A DNA stretch of 64,000 nucleotides. Source: Symsagittifera roscoffensis (Eukaryota > Xenacoelomorpha > Acoela > Convolutidae). The stretch covers positions 7,593,954-7,657,953 of the forward strand of contig NC_087066.1 in the NCBI RefSeq assembly GCF_963678635.1, in the 5' to 3' direction. Position numbers and translations under genes: made by a program. Shown piece after piece: positions 53,291 to 63,991 of this stretch. How positions within the stretch are numbered: the first letter of the stretch is position 1; the number at the start of each line of letters is the position of its first letter. The notes below the pieces were generated by a model. It had not been told where the DNA came from. It saw nothing but the letters and a program-made list of their open reading frames with translations, and did no database searches.

Positions 53291-53700
53291 TGAGTTATGA
53301 CTGGAGTGTATAACTCATAGAGTAATTTCGGATAGGGTACACCGTCTGCTCGTCACGCTATCTTATTTTCGGCCGGATAGATTCGTGCAACTTCTTAGTC
53401 TAATACCGATCCTAATCTTACTCTTATACTATCTAGTCTCAGGTTGTTTAACTAGTCTCTGCTAGGCTCAATAGATCTAGGGTATACTGGTTTATTGCGG
53501 CTGCTGAAGTGCTCGGGAGAGTCCAACTAATTTCTAAGTTAAATTCAAATCTCTCTGGTGCTGAAATTACAAGTAACTTCAGCACTTACAAATAAGTGGG
53601 TTGTTAGTTAGATGGATCATGATTGGTTAATATTAAATACTTTACATTGGTAAAACATTTAATTTATCCAATCATAAAATGTAGTTTAGATCAGGTTCCA
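53291..53700 (-). repeat. 5' LTR of the 18.9-kb element
   Basis: Matches 34815-35222 with one substitution over about 388 bp. On the sense strand it starts TGGAACC at 53700 and ends TAACTCA at 53291. The last 20 bp of this end differ from the other LTR at about four bases plus a 2-nt indel. Confidence 0.9.
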
Positions 53701-53822
53701 TACAATTGACCCTGCTTACTTCCTCAATCTCGAGCCAGATAAATTGATCCGTTTTAGGGTGCAGTTGTGGTTCAAAATTTCGTTAAAAATGCTCTATAAA
53801 AAGCTAGTATAATTACAATCAT

Positions 53823-54161
53823 CAGGGGCGAATCTAGGATTTTTTCGAGGGGGGAGGGATTTTCAAAAATTTTCGAAAACTTTTACCTTTTTTCTTTTAG
53901 CTCGACCAAATTTTCGGAGCTCTCCTAAAGCACTAAAAAGACGCTGTTTTGGGCACTTTTTGGAAAGTTTTGACGCAAAAATCCGCGTTTTTTTTGGCGC
54001 GCGCTCCCCCTCAAAGTTTTTTTTATATTGGCGCCAAAGGCGCCTTTAGAAAAGTTTTAGGGTCCGTCACCAAAAATGGATTTCTTAAAAAGTACCAAAG
54101 GGGGACGCTTTGTGTCGCCCTTCCCCCCCCCCCCGCCCATCTTCCCCTAAATCCGCCCCTG
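53823..54161. mobile_element. hAT-like MITE (339 bp)
   Basis: The ends are terminal inverted repeats, CAGGGGCGAATCTAGG at the left and the complement of CAGGGGCGGATTTAGG at the right. Flanking 8-mers 'acaatcat' (53815-53822) and 'ccaagcat' (54162-54169) agree at 6 of 8 positions, fitting the 8-bp target duplication of hAT elements. The CAGGGGCGG-type terminus is common in non-autonomous hAT families. The interior has no transposase. A C-rich run (about 54123-54134) lies inside. Confidence 0.8.
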
Positions 54162-54169
54162 CCAAGCAT

Positions 54170-54842
54170 TTTGTCTTATATTTTTTTGGCAAAATATAAC
54201 CACATTTGAGAAAAATGAGTTTAAAAATTCGACATTAATTTTTTGGAACCCGGAAACGGTTACAGGTCTATCAATGATAACACACGTGATCTCCTACAGT
54301 TTTTTAAATCAAATTAGTCAAAATGACCTCCGCAAAAAACCTCGGCCGTATCCATTGTTATCAGAATAGGCCTAATAAAAAGTGTATGAGAAAAACTAAT
54401 TTAAAAAGAACCCAATCTGGAAATTTTGCTACAAAATTTACTCCTTTTTTCGACGTCTAGAGTTTACTTTACTTTTTTGAATTGAAAAACTATAATCAAA
54501 ACAAAATCTAAAGAAAATCATCTTTCAAAAAAACTTAATCATTTTGTTTTAATATGAGCTCATGCTCAGTGTCAACCAATGGAGGGCTCATTTTACCTCT
54601 TGATCGAATTTCAAGAACCGATTCGAACCGAAGTGAATTTTAATGAGATTTAAGTAGCAGCAAGGTATTCATTCATTCATAGAACCTCTGTAAAATCTAA
54701 ATTGAATTCTGCTAATAATAGTATTATGAAGAGGCTTTCTGATATGCAGAATGGAATTTCATCTTCAAACTTGAGGCTTAAAAAGCTTTTGGCTGGCTGC
54801 TCTTTTCAAAATGCTGTCAGTCGTGCTTGCTTAGTGGTATAA
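54170..54842. other. Noncoding stretch
   Basis: AT-rich DNA without a supported gene or repeat family. Confidence 0.5.
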
Positions 54843-55076
54843 TTAGAATTTTATGCAATTGCACTTTCGATGAGCTGACATTTGATAACAATGGGAAGAA
54901 TTTATAATGTCAAAAAAGTCTCGACTCTTATAGAAATGCTGACATGTGACGGAATTGATGGCGGATTTCAACCCATATTTGGAGCCCTGGATCCAATTCT
55001 GCGTCATGGCCCGTTGCAATTTTAGTTGCAGTTTTTTGCAGTTAATTTTTGTTCTGAGTCTGACAGCTATGCTTTC
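54843..55076 (-). CDS. Weak candidate exon or relic, - strand
   Basis: A - strand frame of about 78 codons follows an AG acceptor-like 'ctctagtgcag' and encodes 'ESIAVRLRTKINCKKLQLKL' and 'MTQNWIQGSKYGLKSAINSV'. Composition in the first 50 codons is more coding-like than its surroundings. No domain recognised and no clear donor; it could be a fragment of a mobile element. Confidence 0.2.
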   Translation of the reverse strand, partial: ESIAVRLRTKINCKKLQLKLQRAMTQNWIQGSKYGLKSAINSVTCQHFYKSRDFFDIINSSHCYQMSAHRKCNCIKF

Positions 55077-55139
55077 CTGCACTAGAGTTTCATGGAAAAT
55101 AAAGATGATATCGGATTATATCGGCAAAAAACTTAATCT

Positions 55140-56340
55140 GTGAAAAATTTGAAGTTCTGCTACTAGAAAACAAACAAACAACTTCGTACCTGTAAGCAAC
55201 CCCCCTTCCAGCGCTTGCCCCCACACCCCAATTTTTCCTCCTCTGGCTTTATAGCCCTCCCAGTTCACCACCTTTAGGTTTTACTTCCCCACTGTGGGGG
55301 AGTTAATTTGGTGGATCATAGGATTGGGCAATAAGTTCAGTAGAAAACCCCTCTTTCCTTGGTCTAGAGGAAGCTAAACGAAAGATCGGGGACAAGGAGA
55401 GAAATAAAATGGATATGGGAGTGTGTAACAAAAAGTAAACAAAATTTGAGAATTTAAAAAATTATATTGTGTGAAATTGTAGAAGTTGTGAAAGGAAAAG
55501 TTCAAAACAGCTGAAGTAAGTCTCTTTTTATGCATCTTTTATTTTTTCAACTTTGCTAGCCAAAAGCAACTGTCAGATTGTGAAACCACTACACTCTGTT
55601 TGAAATTTGTTGATAAAAATATTTTAAAAATCAGTATGCATGATAATCATTCATTATCGATTAAAATGGATTTATTTGATTTGCCTAACAGAAAACCATA
55701 AACCATTTTTAATCGGTTAAAGTCGATTATTTTTGACTTTTGTCGATACTGACTATGAAAGCCTAATATAATCGATCATTATACATTGAAACTTCAGTGC
55801 GCGCTTAGTAACAAACCAAAAGCAATATGAATAATCAAGACTGCTCGTATATCAGGACAAAGCCCTGATTATTCCGACTACCCGTTAACTGGTTTCGAAT
55901 AATTTTTGCTTAACAACCCGCTGATGTATTATAAATTTTTAACTGCCATATTCGAGTCAAATATTAAAGACCAAATGCAGTTTGCCTCATTTTAATTTGG
56001 ATTGAGTAGGAACCATATAAATAAGCGCTAGAATCTTCTTTAGAAATGTTCTGTTTTTTTTTCAAGAACAGATATCATAAATCTGTGCAAAAAAAATTTT
56101 CTCTTTCGCACTAGCTTACCACATCAACTTCGGAAAATTTAAATCAAACTAATGAAAATTCTGAAGAATGAGTTTTTCTGAAAGTGCATTTAAGCTTAAC
56201 TTAAGACTTGAAAACTTAGTTTTACTCAATCAATGTTAACTTTTGGAGTTTTTAATGGCATTTTGGGAATCAAACTTTTCAAAAGTTAAAAAAAAATCTG
56301 CAAAAACAACTTTGTGATACTTTTTAAATTTTTTACTGTA
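55140..56340. other. Noncoding stretch with a D-module fragment
   Basis: Contains a C-rich patch (55198-55300) and, at about 55835-55890, the reverse complement of the D module of the X-D repeat ('actgctcgtatatcaggac'). No gene supported. Confidence 0.5.
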
Positions 56341-56359
56341 GTTTCAGCACCAGAACAAT

Positions 56360-56600
56360 TTGACTATAACGTAGAAGACAGTTGTTTTCCTTTGGAACAA
56401 GTTCCAGATATCTAACCCGCAAATACCAGTATACGCTAGATCTATTGAGACTAGGAGACATAAGAGCAAGATTAAGATTGCTGTTAGACTAAGACGTTGC
56501 ACGAATCTATCCGGCCGAAAATAAGATAGCGTGACGAGCAGACGGTGTACCTTATCTAAAATTACTCTATATGTGAGCCACCCTGGGCTTAAACTCAGCT
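56360..56600 (+). repeat. Old LTR fragment of the 18.9-kb element family, opposite orientation
   Basis: The + strand matches the sense strand of the large element's LTR with many substitutions and a deletion of about 25 nt: shared phrases include 'ctagatctattgag', 'tgcacgaatctatccggccg' and 'agatagcgtgacgagcagac'. It is therefore an old, truncated or solo LTR inserted in the opposite orientation. It shows that the family has been present before the young insertion. Confidence 0.8.
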
Positions 56601-56890
56601 GGTCCAAAAAAGAGAATGTAATGGAAAAGAGACGATTGTCTAGTATGAAGCAGTGTTTTGTTTTTCTTTGCCTCCTTGGTGAATAACCAAGTAATCAAAC
56701 TAGTCGAATTGATTCGGTCCCAAGTCATCAAATCGTATTCATGTCGTCAAAATGTCTTCTCAATTTGTTAAAATACCAGCTGCCGTTTTTCAGTGCTTCG
56801 CATTATTTCTGGCGAATCAAAATAGTTGAATCTGTTAAATTTTCTCTGGAACAAAAACATTGGGATAAATTATATTTTTAGATTAAGTGT

Positions 56891-57119
56891 TCATGCTTTG
56901 CCAGCACCGTCCCCGCTGGTAGCTCTGCTCTGAACCTCTCTGTCATCGTGACTGATACTGTTCTCTTGGTTCGCAACCAGGGCCTCCTGGTCCTCTTTTG
57001 GTTTGGGTTTCGGCTTGGCCTGGTTCCATGCCTTCATGAGGGTGTTGTATCCCCTCTCGACCATAAGAAGTGCACTGGACACTACTGTCACTATGGCCCA
57101 CACGGTCACTGCCCACAGT
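56891..57119 (-). CDS. Terminal exon of a membrane protein, - strand
   Basis: GC-rich, codon-like exon. A good acceptor, 'aactacttgcag', precedes it; the exon starts with the third base of a codon (57119). It encodes a hydrophobic helix 'LWAVTVWAIVTVVSSALLMV', then an amphipathic/basic 'ERGYNTLMKAWNQAK', a Lys-Pro repeat 'PKPKPKEDQ', and a polar tail ('SISHDDREVQSRATSGDGAG') ending in TGA at 56891. This is the layout of the last transmembrane segment and cytoplasmic tail of a membrane protein. Upstream exons would lie at higher coordinates; none was recognised in the window. Family unknown. Confidence 0.6.
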
Positions 57120-57477
57120 CTGCAAGTAGTTATTAACTAGTGACTTAATTAGTGAACTAAGTAGTTTTTGAAAAAATTAACCTTTAAGTAGTTGTGTCTG
57201 CATTAGCTCGTGTATATAAGTTTACAAAATCAGAATGATAACAAAAACTTATTCTGCGCACAGTTTGCAAGTAATTAACAATTAGTGAGTTATTTAGTTG
57301 TTAATTTTTAGTTGTTAATTTCTAGAAAATGATTCTTTCAGCAGTGGTTTTTGCATTTGTTCAAGCTAAAAGAACCATGAAATCCGACTAAGGTTTAAAA
57401 AAAACTATCATTACACACAGCCTGCAATTGGCTATTTACTCAGCTACAAGATGGTTAGTTCGTTGATAATTTCAGAA
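57120..57477. other. Intron side of the 57-kb exon
   Basis: AT-rich sequence with 'cagtttgcaagt'/'cagtctgcaagtag'-like phrases repeated near 57117, 57260 and 57418, each followed by 'tta(t/a)..a(c/g)t(a/t)...'. They look like a weak direct repeat copied from the exon boundary. No gene seen. Confidence 0.3.
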
Positions 57478-58215
57478 AAAAACCACCCCGAGCAGAAATA
57501 TTCCTTCACTTTCTTTAAAAGTCGGAACAATAAGCTGTGTTTTATGCGCCTAATAATCTTTCTGGTTTTTTTTCAACTTTCAGTCTTTTCATTGCAAAGT
57601 CTGTCGTAATATTGAACACGCTAATGGCAGTTAAAAGAAGTCTATCAGCGCAAATTTACCATAAATACACATCTTCGGTTCAAGAATATTCCACCTGTGA
57701 TTTTTTTCGTAAAGTTATGGGAGTTGGAAAATTTTGAAAATTTGGCTTTATTAATGCCTTACCAGACTCAAAATTTGTCATTTGACAAAGAAAAAACTAA
57801 AACAAAATGGAAAAAGAAAATCAAAAGTTGGTTCCTCTTATTGATATGTGTTCTATTTTTTTTTACAAACAAATTCGTTCATGGACTTTAAACGGCAGTA
57901 GTTACAATCAGGGCTTCGCCTTGATAGGAGCAGTTTTGTTTTTGGTTCATTCCTGATTAATTGAGAAAAGTTAGACTCCATTTTTCAAACACATTTGAAA
58001 TTTGCGTCTAAGAAAAAATTGTTCTGAAAGTTTTTGTTCCAAATTTTGAAGAGAGTGACGAGGGATGGTGGTTTGAAAATGGCCGACTTGGCCGTTTTGG
58101 GACAATTAACACGGGAAATTCTTTGTGCTTCCAACGTGTAGGGAGCACCATGATCCGCTCATCATTAGTTCTAAATTGATTTAAAGCAAGATAATTTGTG
58201 GTAATATTACAATAC
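57478..58215 (+). repeat. Diverged X-D repeat copies
   Basis: An inverted X start at 57478-57535 ('ccgagcagaaatattcc'), a direct X piece at about 57680-57730 ('tttttcgtaaagttatggga'), a D module at about 57890-57945 ('cagggcttcgccttgatag') and another X piece at about 58050-58210 ('ggccgttttgggacaattaa'). The mixed orientation resembles the foldback at 25.4-26.3 kb. Confidence 0.7.
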
Positions 58216-60439
58216 TTTACGCTAAAAACATCACTTTGCCTTTGATCACATAGCAGAATTTTTTGGAACAGAATACGAAAAAATTTTTAGTTGAAGTTTT
58301 CAAAACAATTTTCAAAAACAGTGAAGGGCAGTTGGACTATTCGGTTCGGCGCTTAGCTTCAACAAGAGCAGAACAAAAAACATTATTTAGATTGATTTGA
58401 TGTGAAAATTTAAAAACATATTCGCTAAAATTGTTTTTGTATCTCTCAAAGCTATGTCCATATCATGCAAATGTGGGTTGTAGATTTCCTTGACGGGTAA
58501 TAATTTTGTACTAATTTTTTGTTATTTGAATGTACAATATTTGTAAATTGTTTGTGAACGTATAATTGAGTAGAATAATCGTTTCGAGGTCATTTTCGTT
58601 CTATATCATGGAATTACATAGCTCAAAATATATTTAATATAGTCAACTATTTTAGCACTAATATGTAGCTTAATTATGGAAAATTTTTGTGAAACAAAAA
58701 CTTTTGGGCAAACTGAATTAAAAATGTTAACTCCTACATTAAAACTCAGCTGAGACAGCAAGATTAGTTCAAATACTTTGGTTTGAAATTTGAACAACTT
58801 ACACAACGAAAATTTTGAAGAAAAAACTTCAGTGTTAATAGTGATATACTAGGGGCATCTTTTTCCCAACGATTATTGAAATACAAACAAAATGTTTATA
58901 CGAATTGTTTAGAATATATTATGATGAACAGATTTGAGCTCAAAATTGTTTGAGCTCACTTTTTTGAGCTCATAATTTTTTATCGCACAAGCGGAAATGG
59001 AGTTTGTGAAGAGGCCGAACACTTTTTGTCAAAAAATTCTACAAACTGACCGCACAAAGCGTGGGCACAAAACCCCTATATTTTTCAGCCGTGCAGCTAC
59101 TATTTTTTTGACCATGCGCGACTTATTTTTCGACCAGTCTATAGATTTCCGGTCACAAAATTAACATCGACGTGACTGACAACGCCGAAAAACAAGTCGC
59201 GGATATGATATGGAAACTCTTAAAATGTTAAGTAAAGGAACTGACATTTAGTTGTAATTATGTTAAACTCTTTTAAGTGGTATAATGTATATTTATTCTT
59301 TTTATCTTGCTTCATCTAATTTTATGGCATCCATTTATTTGAAGAAGCTTTGATAACTGAGGAGTAACACAAAAATTAAATTTAAGTACTCTTCAAAAAG
59401 TTTTAATTTAACTGAGATTACTGCTCAATTTTTTTCAGTACAATAAAACAATTTCAGCAGCAGTGATTGTTTTTGGATGACTATATTCAACTTGAACTTT
59501 AATGCATGTTCAAAAGGGGGTAGATAGTTTCTAACCAACTATATATTGGAGGTAAAATATGCTGAGTGGTGTTTCTGAAATAAACTTTTGCTGTGAAAAT
59601 CGTTTGTGATTTGATATCTTTTACCAAGCATTTGACGTAGAAGCCTCTGATAGTTCGCAGAAAGTTGGTGCAGATCTATTAATCACATATAGACTCCGAA
59701 GCTTTATAGAACGTTTAGATAATAGTTGATCTTGTATTTTGCAGGTATGTCTTGAGAGTAACCGCGTGAAGCCTTTTGAACCAGTTTTGACTATAAGTGT
59801 TTGACTTTCTTCTATCTTATTTAAATCACCTACAAAAAAGCAGGAAAATACAGGCTCTCAAATTCTTCTTCTTCTTCAGAACATTTGTTAAACAGATAGC
59901 TTTAGTAATCAGGTAAGAGAATTCTCCTCTCACGATAAATGAAGATCGGTTGAATTTAGTGAGGGGATGGGGATCCATAGCTGTTCTCACTCCTTGACCG
60001 TAAAAAAGACCCCCACTAAAAATAAGCATATCTCCAATTTAACAATATTTTGACTATCAATTTTAGGATATTTGAAAGAAAATTAGGAATAAATGTTCGA
60101 CGAAGTTTTTGAGAAAAAAAAACAATTAAGCATAATTTGCTTAGAACTAAAATTTGAGGGCTCAATATAAGCATAATAAAGCTGTTGTTAGCCTGCTTGC
60201 TACCTTTATTCGATCAAAATTTAGTAAAAAAAAAAAAAAATTTAAACCATTTTTCCTCGATACTGAGAAAATTTTTAAAAATTTTTAAATGCCGTTCGAA
60301 ACATGACTGATAGCATTGCTCTCAATTTAGCATACCACACGAATCCATTGACTCCAAAGGCTATTTACCGTGAAAGAATAATTTGCTAAAACTGCCTGAT
60401 TTTGCGCGGGAGAAAAAGACAAAAAGAAAAAAACCAAAA
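58216..60439. other. Noncoding stretch
   Basis: No gene supported; only short open frames (about 66 codons). A small hairpin repeat lies at 59117-59201 and is listed separately. Confidence 0.5.
59117..59201. repeat. 85-bp element with 16-bp inverted ends
   Basis: CGCGACTTATTTTTCG (59117-59132) and the complement of CGCGACTTGTTTTTCG (59186-59201) are inverted with one mismatch. The interior has 'ccggtcacaaaattaacatc'. It could be a very small MITE or hairpin relic; no clear target duplication. Confidence 0.6.
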
Positions 60440-60625
60440 GCACACACGAATAAAAACTTCCTTCACAGTTTTTAGATAATCTAAAGGAACAGAAAAATAG
60501 CTCAAAGGCACCCGATTAAAAAAATACGTCCACATTTTTCAAAGGGTCAGAACAAAAAAAACAACGCACCCGAATACATAATTCCTCCCCATGTTTCAAA
60601 TGGTCGGAACAAAACTGCGAAAGTT
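60440..60625 (+). repeat. Three tandem ~60-bp units
   Basis: Units start near 60440, 60507 and 60565. Each has 'gcac(c/a)cgaa/tta..a', then 'tcc', then '(a)ttt..(a/t)(g)gtc(a/g)gaac'. The end of each resembles the 'gtcggaac' phrase of the X-D repeat. Confidence 0.55.
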
Positions 60626-60640
60626 GACAGTACATGGGCA

Positions 60641-63449
60641 AAATTAGTTCCAAACATAAAGTCCAAAATCTTCAAATAGATTTTTACTCTAAGCTCAAGG
60701 AATCAATTTTTGTCAATTGTGATAAAAAAAAGGCGGTTTTAAGATGATTTATTGTTGTCTTGAGGTGAAAAATTATATTTCACTTGTGATCATTTTCTCT
60801 GAAATTGCGTATGATTGAATTACCTGCAGAAAAAAGAAGTTTCAATTTAATTGACTTTGACTTATCGTAATGAATCAAGTTTAGATTTTTTTAAAAACAA
60901 GTAGAAAAAAGCCGGTTGCTCTGCAAGTAGCACAAAATGTTTCGACAGAAGCACGTAAATTAGGACTTAGAAAACTGATTAAGGCTTAGATACCAAAAAT
61001 AACCAGTCTGGGGTATTTGTGAAGATATTGATCTCCCTAGAGACCTAATTTGACTTTTTTGAAATGATAAACGAGGAATTGTTTTTGTTCTGCTCAAAAC
61101 GTTTGTTTTTTTTTAGCCTCTTATGACGGTGTTTTTGTTTGAAAAAACTAAAAAACTAAAACTTCATAAGGTTTGGCAAAAAACCTACTAGCAAAATTGA
61201 GATGCTTTCACATAAATCGACAGAAATCAATGAGAACGATGAAAAAAAAGATAGCCGATTGCGCAATTAGCTAATTTTGTTCTAATTACAATAATTAAGT
61301 ACAGAAAATCAAGAAACTTTCAGAAAAACCGTCAAAAACTTACTCCAAAAAGCGAAAAAAAACACCCGAGAATCGTTCTTAATGAAATCCGAGCTAAGGC
61401 TGAATTTGAAGTTTTATCTTGAAAAATATAAAACTCCAAAACTTTTTTTGAAGTAGTCAAAGTGAGGAGGAAAAACATTGATTTTAACAATGGTTCCACA
61501 TAAAATCTATAAGAAAATTCTTCAAAAATCGAATCAATAACATTGAATTTTTATATTAAACGTTGATCTTAATAATGTTATACAGCTCAGAGTGTGTCCT
61601 ATGTGGGGTTCAGATAAGTATCACAGAAAAATATAAAACTTTATGGTGCAATAGGCATATTGTTTTGGGCAACTACTCAAGAAAAAATGGCTAGTGCCTT
61701 AAGTGGGATGATATTGTACAATGCGACAGCGCAGCATTTTTGTCTGTTTTAATAAAAATAATCTTAGAAAATATTTTTCAAGTAATTTTTTTCTCAAAAA
61801 CTTCTTAGTGCCAAGCTTTGCAATAAATTTTAAGACTAACCTCACGAAAATTTCTAAAAGGGCAATTTTTGGTCATCCTGACAATCCAATATCATCGGTG
61901 AAATTACGCAAGGAACATTGAAGAAGAGAAAAACATCATTTATAAAATACGAGAGAAAAAAAACAAAATCGAACTATAGTTTTTGTAATATTGATACTTT
62001 TGGGTGGAAAAAGAAGAATTGTTAATGTAAAACAAAATCGATTTGAAATTTCCTCTTAAATCTCTTTTTAAGCTGGAGATTGTTCACTTGTCAGGAAGTT
62101 GTTTCAGGTTTTATGTTAGCAGAATTTTGCATGTTGGCTTTCGATTGAAATTTGCTAGTTATTTTTTTTGCGGGGTAGGGGGGGGGGGGGGGTTGCCGTT
62201 GCTATCAGCTTAAAATTCCTAACTGTTGCAGAAAACTGAAAAAACTCGGCCTCGAAGGCGATTGTTTCTTGATACCATAGAAAAACTCAACAATTGTGTT
62301 CGGGCATTTTTGATTTTTAAAAAATCCGTTCTTTTTTTTTTCAGGAGACTAATCAGTTTTGCCACACTCAATTTCAAGCATATAAAATAATATTTTGGAG
62401 GATGCTAGTAAAAAACTGAATTAAAAACGAAATCGTTTTCTCTTAAACATGATGCTTTTAACATTTTTCGCTGATAATATTTGTCGAAGACGCTGATACA
62501 GTAATAAGTCAGCTTGAATATTGTTGTGAAAATTTCTAGCAACAAATCAAAGTACTCTCGCTAAAAATAAGAGTTTTTAATATTCAGTTAAGCAAAAACG
62601 AAAAAAAAAATTATTCTAATCAAAAAATAAAAAGATTTTATTCGAAATCAAAATTTGGAGCTATACTTTATCCACATTTATTTTATCTGAAGGAAAAAAA
62701 CTTAGAAAATGGCTTGTAGGTTCAGAATTTGACAGTCCATCAAACCAAGGTCGATGAAGAAGCGATTGTTTTCAAGGAGAGCAATTCTTTTAATCCAATT
62801 AGGTACTGCCTCGGACTAAAATTGGTATCTGCCAATTATGAAAAGCTAGATTGAAATTTTGAACAGCCTATCTCATTGTACTCCTAAATCATCAAAAAAA
62901 TTCCATGAGAGCTGTATCAACATGGAACAAGATAGAAAAACATAGTTTAATTGAAAACGCTCTGATTTATTAGTCTACTAAAAGTTTTATTTTTTTAATT
63001 TTTTTTTTTCAATTTTCAGCGTGAGTTTATTTGTTTCCTTGCTTTGTTTGTTTTGTATAAAAAAGTAGAACTCTGGCTATCTACTAAAACTAAAAAACAG
63101 TCTAATTCACTCAATAAGCTGATATTTGGTTATTATGTACTGGAGTCACGGGACTGAGAAAGGCAATGTTTAGTTTCGAGCGATGAAAATAACCAGATTT
63201 TTTCAACTTTTTGTCGTTCTCCACAACTGCTAGAGAAGCACTGTTAAAGTTTTGATGGCTGAGACTGTTTATCAGAATACAGAAAATTGGAATAAATTGG
63301 TTCCAAGGTGTAATTTTTTATTTGATTGGGGGAGGGGGTAGCGGAGAGGTGTCCTTTAAGTCACAAAATCCCGGCTAAATAGTTTAAAAATTCGACATAA
63401 AATTGTTCGTTGGAGAAGTAGGGTTAGGACATCCTATAGGCTCGGTGTT
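60641..63449. other. Noncoding stretch
   Basis: AT-rich DNA without a supported gene. A 66-codon open frame at 61721-61921 has no recognisable feature. A run of 15 G lies at 62178-62192. Confidence 0.5.
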
Positions 63450-63600
63450 CAACAATTTAGTACCAGCCAATTTAACACCGTACAATTTATTACCTAATAA
63501 TTTCAATACCAAGCAAAATTAATACAATTTTTAATACAAAAATTTCCTATTTTAAAAGTTAACACCAAAATTAACACTCAAACACCAAACACAAAGATAT
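63450..63600 (+). repeat. Degenerate short-period repeat
   Basis: Variants of 'aatttaataccaa'/'aattaacaccaa' recur roughly every 15-18 nt over about 150 bp. This is decayed simple-sequence DNA upstream of the last open frame. Confidence 0.45.
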
Positions 63601-63682
63601 CGAGCACCTTTCATTACAGAAATCAACAGTTTGATCAAGAGGCGTTGAGAGCATCACCATGGCATTTCAGCCGGAAAATTAG

Positions 63683-63991
63683 ATGCCCAAAATGTCAATA
63701 CAGCATTTAAAAAATCTCAGCGAGAGATTTACCCCGACTGTCGGTGTTGCCAGTGCCGTTTTGTCAGTAACAGAAGATTTGGCCACTAAGTGTGCCCTCC
63801 AAAATAAAGACAAACTGATGGAAACGGCTGCGTGCACACGTGAGAAACCAAATCTTAATACGCAAATCATGCCTTTTGCGCAAAATTTCGAAATCCCTCA
63901 AAATTTTGAAAACTTGGAAACTTTATCCGGTATGACAGTGAATCCATTGATCACGAGCAAATTGTTTTATGCGGTGGCCTCGAAATCCTGA
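63683..63991 (+). CDS. Uncharacterised 102-aa open frame
   Basis: ATG at 63683 to TGA at 63989-63991. GC content rises compared with the preceding 3 kb. The product ('MPKMSIQHLKNLSERF', 'VASAVLSVTEDLATKCALQ') is soluble and of mixed composition, with no recognised domain. Upstream, an ATG in a strong context ('catcaccatggc', 63659) opens a 7-codon frame ending just before this ATG. It may be a gene start, an exon continuing past the window edge, or a mobile-element fragment. Confidence 0.35.
   Translation: MPKMSIQHLKNLSERFTPTVGVASAVLSVTEDLATKCALQNKDKLMETAACTREKPNLNTQIMPFAQNFEIPQNFENLETLSGMTVNPLITSKLFYAVASKS

Larger units (their letters stand above)
34815..53700 (-). mobile_element. 18.9-kb env-bearing Ty3/gypsy-like LTR element with multiple accessory ORFs
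   Basis: Two ~409-bp LTRs, identical but for one base over about 388 bp (plus a diverged 20-bp inner/outer end), enclose an element transcribed right to left. Order: 5' LTR, primer-site candidate, 1.2-kb leader with a 77-aa ORF, 155-aa ORF, gag, pol, two small hydrophobic ORFs, a 377-codon ATG-less frame, env-like ORF, membrane-segment ORF, 601-aa ORF, 1.6-kb 3' region, 3' LTR. Most Ty3/gypsy elements are 5-9 kb, so this is unusually large. The sense strand is A-rich. All pol catalytic residues are present. I could not identify an exact target-site duplication (left flank ends 'cttt', right begins 'taca'). Confidence 0.95.
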
